From Prevotella falsenii DSM 22864 = JCM 15124 (GTDB lineage: Bacteria > Bacteroidota > Bacteroidia > Bacteroidales > Bacteroidaceae): 35,036 nt of DNA. The position numbers and the translations under genes are program-made. Below the pieces are notes generated by a model. It had not been told where the DNA came from. It worked only from the letters and a program-made list of their open reading frames with translations, and ran no database searches. Shown piece by piece: positions 10,601 to 18,288 of this stretch. The DNA lies in NCBI RefSeq assembly GCF_000613945.1, contig NZ_BAJY01000027.1:1-35036 (forward strand), given 5' to 3'. Every line of letters starts with the position of its first letter. Within the stretch, counting starts at the first letter, position 1.

Positions 10601-11490
10601 TCATTCTGCACGGCAGCTGCCTTTTTTGCTTCGGAGCTGTATTTATACCATAAGGCGATAAGCCCACCGATGAGCACCGATACGCCAAGTGTCATTGTGC
10701 CCATCAATACTTTTGCAGTGGCGGCAGAAACGCCAAGCGATGCGGCAAGGCTGTTATTAGCAGCCGTCCACCAATTGGTGGCTTTTGTTACCAATTTTAA
10801 GCGAAACGCCGAATCCTTATTTAAAGCATTGAACACCTGCTGAATACCCATTGTTGTTGCCATCACTGCCTGTAGGCGTGTCTGGACGCGGGCAAGCTCT
10901 TCGTTTTCGCCCACGAATAGCGACATTATACCGGTGCCGGCAGTAACAGCACCGGAAAGACCATTCAAACCCGACGCCATCGCCTCCCAGTTGGCATCGT
11001 CGGAGGCAAGTGCCTTGGCTTCATTGCGAACGTCGTGCAAGGTGTCGTAGAGGTGGGCTGCGCGGTTCGCCATCTGCCGGTACTGCTCAGTGTTCTTCTC
11101 GCCGGCAAGACGCATACGCGCCATTTCCTGAACGAGGGCACGATATTCTTTTGACAGCTTATTTACGGAGGCGGCTGCCTTTTTGTTTTCAAACTGCAAA
11201 TCCGCCAACCTGTGCTTTTCTTCCCGCAATGCGAGATCACATGCTTTTAAATCCGCCAAAACTTCATTTTGTGCTTTGCCCGGTGCAGTATTTTCGTATT
11301 GCTTTTGCAGCTTTTTTAAGGCGGCTTCAACGTCTTTTACAACTAATTTCTGCTCGAATATTTTGTCATGGAGGGCTTCCGCCGCACGCTCCGCCGCAGT
11401 GGCGAGCTTGCCCGTTGCCTTCGTGGCGTCCTTCGTCTTATCGATAAGGTCGCCTTCCCATAAGTACTCCATTCTTACGCTATTGTCCAT
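7656..11490 (-). pseudogene. Tape measure protein gene, interrupted by two single-base deletions
   Basis: Three consecutive reading frames form one tape measure protein: 11490-10585 (301 residues), about 10587-10373 and 10391-7656 (911 residues). The first break is near 10588, where GAA GCA TAA must lose its stop by one extra base to continue as ATA AAG GAA GGT. The second is near 10400, where TCA GC-TAC CGT lacks one base. Restoring both gives about 1278 residues. Signs of the family are long charged coiled coils (about 10300-9550), hydrophobic Gly/Ala-rich segments (residues around 190-280 of the first piece and the matching centre of the third), and position right after the two-frame chaperone. 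The protein sets tail length and fills the tail tube. As written, no full product is made. Confidence 0.85.
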
Positions 11491-11782
11491 CGTCGTTCAG
11501 CTTACTTTGAAAAAAGCCTATTACACTTTTAGGCTGCTTATTTGTTTCTTTATTTTTTATTACATTTGATTGTTCAGCATCGATATAGCGCGGTGCGTCG
11601 GCAAGCATCATCAGGAGGGTTTGGTAGTTCACACCCCATAGTATGTATTCTACACTCCACCCGGTAGCTTCGGCGACCTGCCATACGAATCCGAAAGGGC
11701 TATGAGAGCTTTCAAAATGACCCCTTAACTCCCCTTCTTTTTTTGGCTCAACCTTGGACGGAGCGGGTTGCTCCATTCGCAA
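11480..11782 (-). CDS. Tail assembly chaperone, frameshift extension (T-like)
   Basis: This 100-residue frame lies -1 relative to the upstream 159-residue frame and overlaps it over 11725-11782. It is most likely read only as the C-terminal extension of a fusion made by programmed -1 frameshifting, from GAA GGG GAG TTA onward, giving a product of about 240 residues. It continues with VWQVAEATGWSVEYILWGV, typical of the extension that recruits tail tube and tape measure in siphophages. Its end overlaps the tape measure start by 11 bases. An independent start is possible but less likely. Confidence 0.7.
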   Translation of the reverse strand: MRMEQPAPSKVEPKKEGELRGHFESSHSPFGFVWQVAEATGWSVEYILWGVNYQTLLMMLADAPRYIDAEQSNVIKNKETNKQPKSVIGFFQSKLNDDGQ

Positions 11783-12204
11783 GATTTGATAATATTTGTA
11801 AAATTTTCAGTACCAATAAGCGGAATGAAATGCAAGTTGGCAAGTAGCAGGTAGGTGTCATCAACGAGCCACAACAGCAACCACGCAAACAGGGGTGCAA
11901 AGATGCCTGACAGCTTACCGCGGCAGATGGTGAGTGCCACCATTTGGGCAACTGTCTTCCCGTGCCGGGCTATGAATTGCAGCTGCTCATCTTTCGTGAA
12001 ATTTTGCATCTGCTCATAGGTAACACCCATACTTAAGAATTTCCGGGCAATGCGGATTTGCGTGCCGAATTTCGGGCGGCGCATTACAAGGCGCAAGGTG
12101 ATATTTCGCTTTATAAAAGGTATTTTCCACTGTAGAAGTGGAATGGAAACGCCGATGTCCAAAAGGGCAGCCGACGCTTCCAACTCTACTTGTTTATTCT
12201 TCAT
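11725..12204 (-). CDS. Tail assembly chaperone (G-like)
   Basis: 159 residues, predominantly helical with a hydrophobic segment (IFAPLFAWLLLWLVDD). It lies between tail tube and tape measure genes, the standard location of the phage G/GT chaperone pair. Its last codons are AGC CAA AAA AAG AAG GGG AGT TAA, containing the slippery heptamer A AAA AAG in the correct phase. The start shares its ATG region with the stop of the tail tube gene. It is not a virion component in other phages; it acts during tail assembly with the longer frameshift product. Confidence 0.7.
   Translation of the reverse strand: MKNKQVELEASAALLDIGVSIPLLQWKIPFIKRNITLRLVMRRPKFGTQIRIARKFLSMGVTYEQMQNFTKDEQLQFIARHGKTVAQMVALTICRGKLSGIFAPLFAWLLLWLVDDTYLLLANLHFIPLIGTENFTNIIKSCEWSNPLRPRLSQKKKGS
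11737..11743 (-). promoter_or_regulatory. Programmed -1 ribosomal frameshift site (A AAA AAG)
   Basis: The heptamer lies in frame as X XXY YYZ in the 159-residue chaperone frame, eleven codon positions or fewer before its stop. A -1 slip leads directly into the 100-residue downstream frame. Downstream, AAGGGG can pair with CCCTTT about 20 bases later, a possible stimulating hairpin. This is the same heptamer used in E. coli dnaX. Confidence 0.75.
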
Positions 12205-12926
12205 TAGCCTTGCTGTGTCAAATTCACGTCCACTTTCTTGCTCGGGTCAGCTTTCAACTGGAATGTGATTTTGCCCGTACGCTGTGCACCCGTGTTGTTG
12301 GCTGCGGTAATGAGCACACGTCCGCCCTTGGCTTCAATGCTAAAGCCTGCGGGGGCAACACTCATTGAGAATGCGCCGCTGGCGGAAATATCCACCACCT
12401 TTGTTTCGCCCGCCTTTTTGAAGGTAAGCTCCGTGGGCTTTGCTTCGATAAAAGGCTTTGTGGTAACAATTTTGAAAGGCGCACCGGTATCTGCCGGAGT
12501 CAGAACTTCCAACTCGCACTCGATGTGCAGCGGGTCGTCGCCGCCGAGCTTACCGCGCACCATACCTTCCAATGATGCCTTGGCAATTTCGACCGTCTGC
12601 CCAGTGCCCGAAATAATTTTCACAGCACCTTCCAATACTACGCTTTCCGATGGAGCTTCCCAACCGTCCTCCGTTACCGTGCCGCCCATCACTGCCACGC
12701 AGTTGTCCGGGAGTAGCTCAATAAGGTTGAACTTCAATACATTTGATGCCGCCTTCTTGCGGATTTTCTTTACCGGGCTGTTGCGCACCTGCGCTGCATA
12801 CAGCTTGATATACTCTGCGGCGTCGCCGCCCCATTCTACGCCGTCTTCGGCAATGTTGCCGATTTTCTTGCCATCAAAGAAGATGGCATCAAGCAGCATG
12901 ATATAGCCGTCGTTTGTTTCTTTCAT
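12204..12926 (-). CDS. Major tail tube protein with C-terminal BACON-like domain
   Basis: 240 residues. The first ~155 residues fit a tail tube protein (YIMLLDAIFFDGKKIGNI at the start, short beta strands throughout). The last ~80 residues form a separate all-beta domain: PTELTFKKAGETKVVDISA, then GFSIEAKGGRVLITAANN and RTGKITFQLKADPSKKVDVN, the pattern of BACON/Ig-like domains common in Bacteroidota surface proteins and phages. About 6 bases separate the gene from the spanin-like gene. It is predicted to form the tube below the capsid, with the extra domain exposed on the tail surface and possibly binding glycans; that binding role is inference. Confidence 0.75.
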   Translation of the reverse strand: MKETNDGYIMLLDAIFFDGKKIGNIAEDGVEWGGDAAEYIKLYAAQVRNSPVKKIRKKAASNVLKFNLIELLPDNCVAVMGGTVTEDGWEAPSESVVLEGAVKIISGTGQTVEIAKASLEGMVRGKLGGDDPLHIECELEVLTPADTGAPFKIVTTKPFIEAKPTELTFKKAGETKVVDISASGAFSMSVAPAGFSIEAKGGRVLITAANNTGAQRTGKITFQLKADPSKKVDVNLTQQG

Positions 12927-12931
12927 ATTTT

Positions 12932-13561
12932 TTACTTTTTAATTCTAAATGAATATTTAATACCTGCAAGCGCAATTGCGCTCAATAATACCGATACACC
13001 AATGAGTATCAGAAAATCCTGCAATACGGAAGGGGGCTTTTTCACTACGGTTTTCGAGACCTTAGATGCCCGATGCGCCGCTTTATTTTCCTGTGCAGTG
13101 CCGTCGTGCTTTGCCATTACTGTTGTCTGCCGCACCTCCCTTTCGATGGGGAGGGTTGAACCCCTTATATATACATTACCCCCCTTATGGTAGGCTTCCA
13201 ATAATAAGCGTCCGCTTTGCCGTCGGAAGACGGCACTATCGGGCAGGTTCAGCAAGCTCTGCATCGGCATCGTCAGCATCGCCGTGTCCGCCGCTATCTT
13301 CTGCGCCTCCGTCGTGGTTTGCACCAGCAGCGAGCTGCTTTGTCGGTAGCTGCTTTCTTGATATAAGCTGTCGCTTCGGCTTGCGCTTTGCACCGTCTGC
13401 TTCGTTCTGCAGCTCGTGGCTGATAGGGCAAGTACCGCGATGAGGGCAATACTGAATAGCTTCGATAGCCCGCGAAAGGCGGTCGAGCGACCGTTTGATG
13501 CGCGCGCTTTCGGCGCGTGCTTTGTCAAGCTCTTCTTGTAAAGAATTGATTGTTTTTTCAT
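12932..13561 (-). CDS. Spanin-like lipoprotein (candidate unimolecular spanin)
   Basis: 209 residues. A long positively charged leader (1-34) precedes a hydrophobic segment ending in the lipobox ALSATSC, with Cys51 as the predicted lipidated residue. Residues 181-201 (DFLILIGVSVLLSAIALAG) form a C-terminal membrane segment. An outer-membrane lipoprotein anchor plus an inner-membrane helix in one protein is the arrangement of u-spanins, which fuse the two membranes in the last step of lysis. The gene overlaps the upstream membrane protein gene by 326 bases in another frame and lies two genes downstream of the amidase. The only ATG upstream of the signal segment was used as start. The family itself was not recognised by sequence. 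Confidence 0.6.
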   Translation of the reverse strand: MKKQSILYKKSLTKHAPKARASNGRSTAFRGLSKLFSIALIAVLALSATSCRTKQTVQSASRSDSLYQESSYRQSSSLLVQTTTEAQKIAADTAMLTMPMQSLLNLPDSAVFRRQSGRLLLEAYHKGGNVYIRGSTLPIEREVRQTTVMAKHDGTAQENKAAHRASKVSKTVVKKPPSVLQDFLILIGVSVLLSAIALAGIKYSFRIKK

Positions 13562-13739
13562 TCTTTTTTTGATTTTCTACTAATAGTTGTGAGATGTCCT
13601 CATACATCGCTTTGTAGGTGTCGTGTACGGCTTTCGCCGTTTTCGCCGACGCCGCCTTGCGATTTACGAGCCACGCAATGGCAGCACCTATACCGCCCGA
13701 TGGTATAGCCCATTGCAGTATTTGTAAGAGTGTATTCAT
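13236..13739 (-). CDS. Membrane-anchored lysis-cassette protein (holin or spanin partner candidate)
   Basis: 167 residues. An N-terminal membrane segment (about 5-25, QWAIPSGGIGAAIAWLV) is followed by a coiled coil (about 45-95) and a short motif YCPHRGTCPI with two cysteines. Such proteins sit beside the amidase in Bacteroidota Mu-like phages; whether it acts as holin, as i-spanin or otherwise is unresolved. The last ~60 residues overlap the spanin-like gene and are low-complexity (GGAEDSGGHGDADDADAEL), so the functional protein may be about 110 residues. Confidence 0.65.
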   Translation of the reverse strand: MNTLLQILQWAIPSGGIGAAIAWLVNRKAASAKTAKAVHDTYKAMYEDISQLLVENQKKNEKTINSLQEELDKARAESARIKRSLDRLSRAIEAIQYCPHRGTCPISHELQNEADGAKRKPKRQLISRKQLPTKQLAAGANHDGGAEDSGGHGDADDADAELAEPAR

Positions 13740-13754
13740 TGCGCTTTCATTCGT

Positions 13755-14216
13755 TTAAAGTTGTCTTATGCCTATTGCTTTCAGCCATGCCTGCACGTTG
13801 AACGATGGGCATGCCTTTGGGGCAATTTCATTATGTCCGATGATGCGCACCTGCGGAAAGCGGGCGTGGAAGTCGCGCACGTATGCTGCCAGCGCATTAC
13901 GCTGCGCTTCCGTGCGGGTGTCCTTCGCCTTACCGGTGGCATCTACGCCGCCGACGTAGACAACGTGGCGGGCAACGGCATTGTAGCCCTTTGCCCCGTT
14001 GGTAATTTCAAAGGCATCAACCTGCATGTCCTCATTGTTGCGCACCAAGCGTTCCACCCTGCCGTCAAGGTGTACCATGTCGGTGTAGCCGACCTGCTTC
14101 CACCCGCGACCGCCTGCCGAAGGCGGGGCGGTGTGCCAGCGGCGGATTTCGTCCGCTGACACTTCGCGTCCTTCGGGTGTAGCTGTGCAATGTATTACTA
14201 AGTATTTAAGCTGCAT
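13755..14216 (-). CDS. N-acetylmuramoyl-L-alanine amidase (endolysin)
   Basis: 153 residues, a single amidase_2 (T7 lysozyme-type) domain. Predicted zinc ligands are His9 (VIHCTA), His128 (IIGHNE) and Cys136 (KACPSF); Tyr44 and Lys134 match the catalytic Tyr and Lys, and the His-6-Lys-2-Cys spacing fits the T7 enzyme. It cuts the amide bond between muramic acid and the first L-Ala of the peptide stem. No signal peptide is present, so release to the periplasm would need a holin. It lies between major capsid and the membrane protein gene in the late operon. Confidence 0.93.
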   Translation of the reverse strand: MQLKYLVIHCTATPEGREVSADEIRRWHTAPPSAGGRGWKQVGYTDMVHLDGRVERLVRNNEDMQVDAFEITNGAKGYNAVARHVVYVGGVDATGKAKDTRTEAQRNALAAYVRDFHARFPQVRIIGHNEIAPKACPSFNVQAWLKAIGIRQL

Positions 14217-14222
14217 GGCACG

Positions 14223-15128
14223 TTACACTGATTCGCCTTGAACGATGGCAACAAGTCCCTTTACATCTTGACGCATCGGGCGACCGCCTGCGCGTACTAA
14301 GAAAGAGTAGATGTCGCCGTAGTACGTGGGATCTTTCTCATTTTCAAAAGCGTTTACTTCGCCCAACGCGCGGCATACGCTGTTTTCGTGCCATGCCAAG
14401 CCGGCAGCAAGATCTGTGGCAGCACCTTCCGTGTCCTCTTCTTTCTTTACTAAGCTCTTGGTGTACACACCAACTTCCGAGCGCATCATGATATTGAAAG
14501 AGAATAGCTTACCCAAAATACCGCGCTGCGCGTCGGCACTTGCCAAAAAGGCTTGGTTCTGCACACCGGTGAGGTCGTTTAATAGTTGATCGTACATGTA
14601 CGCATCAAGTAGCAAATAACGACCTTCCTGAGGTATGTTGTCGGCGTTGAACTTCGTCATCAGCTTTTCAATGTCAGCACGGCAAAGTGCCTTTCTGTTG
14701 CCGGTTGCCTTTGCGGTGTGTGCCTTGATGGACGCACCGGTGGTTTGAATGCAGTACTCTTTAGCCGGCAGCCAAGCATAAAGAATGCTTTTTGCCACCG
14801 CTTCCTGCAACGCTGCTTTGTCCTGACGCAACACGCTTTCACGCTTGTTGTACGACAGCTCCACAGTGTCGGCGTGCGGAATGCGGATTGGATCTGTTGT
14901 GAACTCGTCAAGGTTGAAGGTCAAATCAACATCGGTGCGTGTGTTCACGTCAGCAGGGAAGCTGCTGCGGTTCTTCTTTGTCTTCGACGGTGCACCCGCG
15001 TTGGGAATGTGCACAACTTTCCCCATATTTACAAACTCGTCGGCATTGTACGCCTTGCTTAAAAAGCTGTTATCGGCGAATAAGCCTTCTTGGATAGCAT
15101 TTACCCAAATTTCTCTTTGTATAGCCAT
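14223..15128 (-). CDS. Major capsid protein
   Basis: 301 residues, directly downstream of the protease/scaffold gene, as in Mu (gene T after I/Z). It starts MAIQREIWVNAIQEGLF and carries a long amphipathic region, beta-rich centre and the conserved-looking FTTDPIRIPHADTVELSYNK (about 76-95). It would form the icosahedral shell after proteolytic maturation of the prohead. Four of the twelve GATC sites of the whole window fall in this gene. Confidence 0.85.
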   Translation of the reverse strand: MAIQREIWVNAIQEGLFADNSFLSKAYNADEFVNMGKVVHIPNAGAPSKTKKNRSSFPADVNTRTDVDLTFNLDEFTTDPIRIPHADTVELSYNKRESVLRQDKAALQEAVAKSILYAWLPAKEYCIQTTGASIKAHTAKATGNRKALCRADIEKLMTKFNADNIPQEGRYLLLDAYMYDQLLNDLTGVQNQAFLASADAQRGILGKLFSFNIMMRSEVGVYTKSLVKKEEDTEGAATDLAAGLAWHENSVCRALGEVNAFENEKDPTYYGDIYSFLVRAGGRPMRQDVKGLVAIVQGESV

Positions 15129-15166
15129 TTTTCTGTTATTTATTTGTCATTTATTGTTACTTACTA

Positions 15167-16159
15167 CTACATGTTGGGCTTTGTGCCGAAACGCTGCTCG
15201 AACTTCTCGGCATAGATGTCGGGGTGGTTATCCTTAAGCTGTGTTAGCTTGCCGGCGCGGTCGAGCTCGTCCCAACTTTTCGATTTCCAATCGCCCATGT
15301 CTACGCGCGCGCCATCACTGATGATTTGTGCCGTTACGCTTTGGCGCACCGGTACTGCTTCCAACGCTGCCTTGGCAGATGCGAAATCGCGGTCGAAAAG
15401 CGAAAGATAGGTATCTTTTCCCTTGGCGTCGATACGCCCATCTTTAACAGCGGCATCAACAAGGGCAACTGCTTGCTCCTGCTCTTTCTTCTTCTGCTCC
15501 GCCTTCTGTGCGTCGATAGCTGCGGTAAGTGTCTTGTTTTCTTTTTCCAGCCTGTCATTGTTGGAAATGAGCTCGTTCACCTTACCTACGATGTCGGCTT
15601 CTGAAGCCGTATCGCTCAAATTCAATACTTGTGTCAATTTTCCCATATCATTTTGATTAAAAATTTTTTCCTGAACTTCGGTAAATTCCATTGTTGCCGT
15701 GGCTTCGGGCTTTAAAAAGCTGCCCATATTGATAAGGTTGCCCTTGTTATCATACAATGCTAAGGCGTTGTGATTTGCACCGATGGTAACGATACTGGCT
15801 TCACGCACCGTCCATTTGGTAACGGTAGGGCGGTTCTGTCCGGGCAGCATCAGGTCGTAGGCGTCGCTGGTCTCTTCCGACCACGCGCCGATAGACGCCA
15901 TGCGTATGAAGTCGGTATCCACTTTCTGCTGCACCTCCACGGCGCGTGGGTCGGCTTCGTCGAAGACGGCATCGGCTAAAATTTGCGTGCCCTCGATGCG
16001 TATATTTTCCCAACGCCCGATGGGCATTTTCCAGTCGTCGTGGTTGAGTAGCATTACCGGATTCTTCTTAAATTCCTCCAAATTCGCCCCGGAGGTGAGC
16101 ATGCGGAATCCGTATGTATTCACCGTCTCGTCGTGCAATATGAATGTTTTTTTGCTCAT
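15167..16159 (-). CDS. Prohead protease fused to scaffold (Mu I-like)
   Basis: 330 residues. The N-terminal half is a prohead serine protease: His40 in VMLLNHDDWKMPIGRW and Ser89 in FIRMASIGAWSEE are the likely catalytic His and Ser, followed by REASIVTIGAN (119-129). The C-terminal half (about 175-300) is a charged coiled coil with the DAAVKDGRIDAKGKDTYL stretch typical of Mu-like scaffolds. In Mu the scaffold Z is made from an internal start in I. Here Met172 (position 15646, MGKLTQVLNL) could give the same; this is inference. It is the first gene of the leftward late operon, behind a near-perfect promoter. Confidence 0.85.
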   Translation of the reverse strand: MSKKTFILHDETVNTYGFRMLTSGANLEEFKKNPVMLLNHDDWKMPIGRWENIRIEGTQILADAVFDEADPRAVEVQQKVDTDFIRMASIGAWSEETSDAYDLMLPGQNRPTVTKWTVREASIVTIGANHNALALYDNKGNLINMGSFLKPEATATMEFTEVQEKIFNQNDMGKLTQVLNLSDTASEADIVGKVNELISNNDRLEKENKTLTAAIDAQKAEQKKKEQEQAVALVDAAVKDGRIDAKGKDTYLSLFDRDFASAKAALEAVPVRQSVTAQIISDGARVDMGDWKSKSWDELDRAGKLTQLKDNHPDIYAEKFEQRFGTKPNM

Positions 16160-16181
16160 CGCTTTTGAATGTTTTGCGGTG

Positions 16182-16213
16182 CAAAGTTAAGGCAAGGAAA
16201 GTGCCCGTGCAAA
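16182..16213 (-). promoter_or_regulatory. Leftward late promoter (Bacteroidota type)
   Basis: On the minus strand TTTG (16213-16210) is followed after exactly 20 bases by TAACTTTG (16189-16182), matching TTTG-N19/20-TAnnTTTG. It drives the capsid-tail-lysis operon; the start would lie about 16175, shortly before the protease ATG at 16159. Confidence 0.75.
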
Positions 16214-16236
16214 CCGCAAAATATTGATATACAGTA

Positions 16237-16257
16237 TATTGTATATATTACACAATA
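16237..16257. promoter_or_regulatory. 21-bp palindrome between divergent late promoters (candidate activator site)
   Basis: TATTGTATATATTACACAATA has matching arms TATTGT/ACAATA and near-symmetric centre (one mismatch besides the central bases). A second inverted pair, ATATAC/GTATAT, overlaps at 16227-16246. It lies about midway between the leftward and rightward late promoters, where a single dimeric regulator could act on both. Confidence 0.55.
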
Positions 16258-16281
16258 CACCTGCAACGCTTGCAAGGCGAT

Positions 16282-16312
16282 TATTTTTTGCGCCTTTTAT
16301 ACGGTAACTTTG
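16282..16312 (+). promoter_or_regulatory. Rightward late promoter
   Basis: TAACTTTG at 16305-16312 is a perfect -7 box. The -33 region (around 16282-16290, TATTTTTTG) is imperfect: the exact TTTG is only 14 bases away. Weak -33 match would fit an activator-dependent promoter. The start codon at 16334 leaves a very short leader. Confidence 0.6.
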
Positions 16313-16333
16313 CACTAAAAAAAGGACGAAGAA

Positions 16334-16777
16334 ATGGACATAAAGAAGAAGAAAGAATTGGCTAAGCTCATCTTTTTGAGTGAACCCAATGTAACACAGC
16401 AGGAAATAGCCGACCGCACCGGCGCGTCGCGCGTTAGTATCGGCAAGTGGGTGAAAGAGTGGGAAAAATTGAAATTAAACCTTTTGCAAACACGGGAGGA
16501 GCGTATAAATTCAACGCTGATACAGCTTGACGAATTAGACCGCGCCATTGCCCAAAAGCCCGAAGGTGCGCGTTTCCCCGATAAGAACGAAGCGCAAATC
16601 CGCCGCAAGCTGACGGAAGACCTCGAAGCGTTGGAGCAGGACGCCTCGATACGCGATATATATAATGTGTCGCGCCGCCTCTTGGATTGGCTGCGTCCGC
16701 GAAATCTCGAAAAAGCGAAAGAGTTAGCAAACTATTTTGACGCATATATAAAGGAGCAAATGAAATGGGCAAAGTAG
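16334..16777 (+). CDS. Small terminase-like DNA-binding protein (DUF1804 / Mu gp27-like)
   Basis: 147 residues. An N-terminal helix-turn-helix (about 18-40, VTQQEIADRTGASRVSIGKW) is followed by a long charged helical region. Size, HTH and position directly before the large terminase match Mu gp27-type proteins. It would recognise phage DNA and hand it to the large terminase for packaging. Its end overlaps the terminase start by 13 bases, indicating coupled translation. Confidence 0.75.
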   Translation: MDIKKKKELAKLIFLSEPNVTQQEIADRTGASRVSIGKWVKEWEKLKLNLLQTREERINSTLIQLDELDRAIAQKPEGARFPDKNEAQIRRKLTEDLEALEQDASIRDIYNVSRRLLDWLRPRNLEKAKELANYFDAYIKEQMKWAK

Positions 16778-18284
16778 ATGATAAGCAGGCGTTGAAAGAA
16801 TGGCGCGTATATTTCAATAACTTGCAAAAAGATACCGCGGTAGATGAGCTATCGCCGTTGGAGCGCGTCAAAAAGCGTGAGCAATTGGAAAAGAATCCGG
16901 TAGAGTGGATAAAATTTTTTTTCGGGCAATACGCCACCCACGAATTTGCACCCTTCCACATTAAAGCCATCAATAGAATTTGTAAGCACGAAGAATGGTA
17001 TGAGGTGCTGTCGTGGAGCCGCGAGCTGGCGAAATCAACAACGGTAATGATGTGCACAATGTATCTCGTGTGTACAGGGAAAAAGCGCAATGTGCTTGTT
17101 ATCAGCAATTCAAAGGACAACGCCACCCGCCTGTTGAAGCCTTACAAAGATAGCTTCGAGCGCAATTCGCTGCTAAAGGCATACTATGGTGATATGCGCG
17201 AATTTGGCTCATGGACGGCGGAGGAATTTTCACTTACCAACGGTGCTGCCTTCCGTGCATTGGGTGCGGGCGAAAGCCCTCGTGGTACGCGCAAAGATGA
17301 AGTACGCCCCGACACCATACTGGTGGACGACTTCGACACCGACGAAGATTGCAGAAATCCGGACATCGTGAACAAAAAGTGGGATTGGTTCGAGGGGGCA
17401 GCGTTCCCTACTCGAAGCATCAGCGGCAAGCTGCTGGTAGTATTCTGTGGCAACCTTATCGCCCTTGACTGCTGCGTAAAGCGTGCCGGCGAGAAAGCCG
17501 ACCATTGGGATATTGTCAATATTCGCGACAAAAACGGAAAAAGCACGTGGGCAGCAAAGAATAGCGAAGAAGACATCGATAGAACACTGGCGAAAGTGTC
17601 TACCCGCATTGCCCAGCAAGAATTTTTCAACAACCCCCTTTCGGAAGGCGAAGTGTTTAAGGAAATGACGTGGGGGCAATGCCCGCCACTGTCAAAGCTC
17701 CAGCTTGCCGTAGTGTATGGCGACCCCGCCCCGTCAAATTCGCGGAACAAGGCAACATCGTTTAAGGCGTTATTCCTTATCGGCTACTACGATGGCAATT
17801 TCTATATATATAAAGGATTTCTCGACCACGTCGTGAACGATGAGTATGTAAATTGGTATTATTACATACACGACTACGTGGCGACAAATGCCAAGTATAC
17901 TATTTCATTGAGAATAACAAATTGCAAGATCCTTTTTACGAACAAGTCTTTTTGCCGTTGTTCGCCGCCAAAGGGCAGGAAAAGGGTTTTATTCCCATTT
18001 CACCCGACACGCGCAAAAAGCCCGAGAAATTCGACAGAATAGAGGGCAACCTTGAACCACTCAACCGACAGGGCAAGTTGATATTAAATATCGACGAAAA
18101 GGACAACCCACACATGCAACGCTTGGAAGAGCAATTCTTGTTACTCAACAAGCGCATGAAAGCTCCCGCTGACGGCGTGGATTGCATCGAGGGTGGTTGG
18201 TATATTCTAAATTCAAAAATACGCACGTTAAGCGCAGAAAGCTACACCATCGGCGTGCGCAAAAAAAGCAACAAAAGATACTGA
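16765..18284 (+). pseudogene. Large terminase subunit (Mu gp28-like), interrupted by one single-base deletion
   Basis: Two frames make one protein of about 506 residues: 16765 to about 17894, then on to 18284 in the next frame. The break falls at GCC AAG TAT AC; adding one A (GCC AAA GTA TAC) joins ...DYVATNAK to VYYFIENNKLQDPFYEQ. Without it, translation runs into unrelated sequence and stops at 18042. ATPase motifs are SWSRELAKST (83-92, Walker A-like) and PDTILVDDFD (182-191, Walker B). The nuclease half has VVYGDPAPS with a metal-binding Asp. The enzyme would cut and translocate DNA into the prohead. The lost piece carries the rest of the nuclease domain, so packaging should fail if the deletion is real. 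Confidence 0.88.
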
Positions 18285-18288
18285 TAAT

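Noticed and set aside
12238..12906. 222-codon plus-strand frame opposite the tail tube gene
   Set aside because: Antisense to a clearly protein-like gene with a recognisable domain; no promoter or ribosome-binding context.
16434..17126. 230-codon minus-strand frame opposite the terminase genes
   Set aside because: Shadow of the terminase genes, which carry recognisable motifs.
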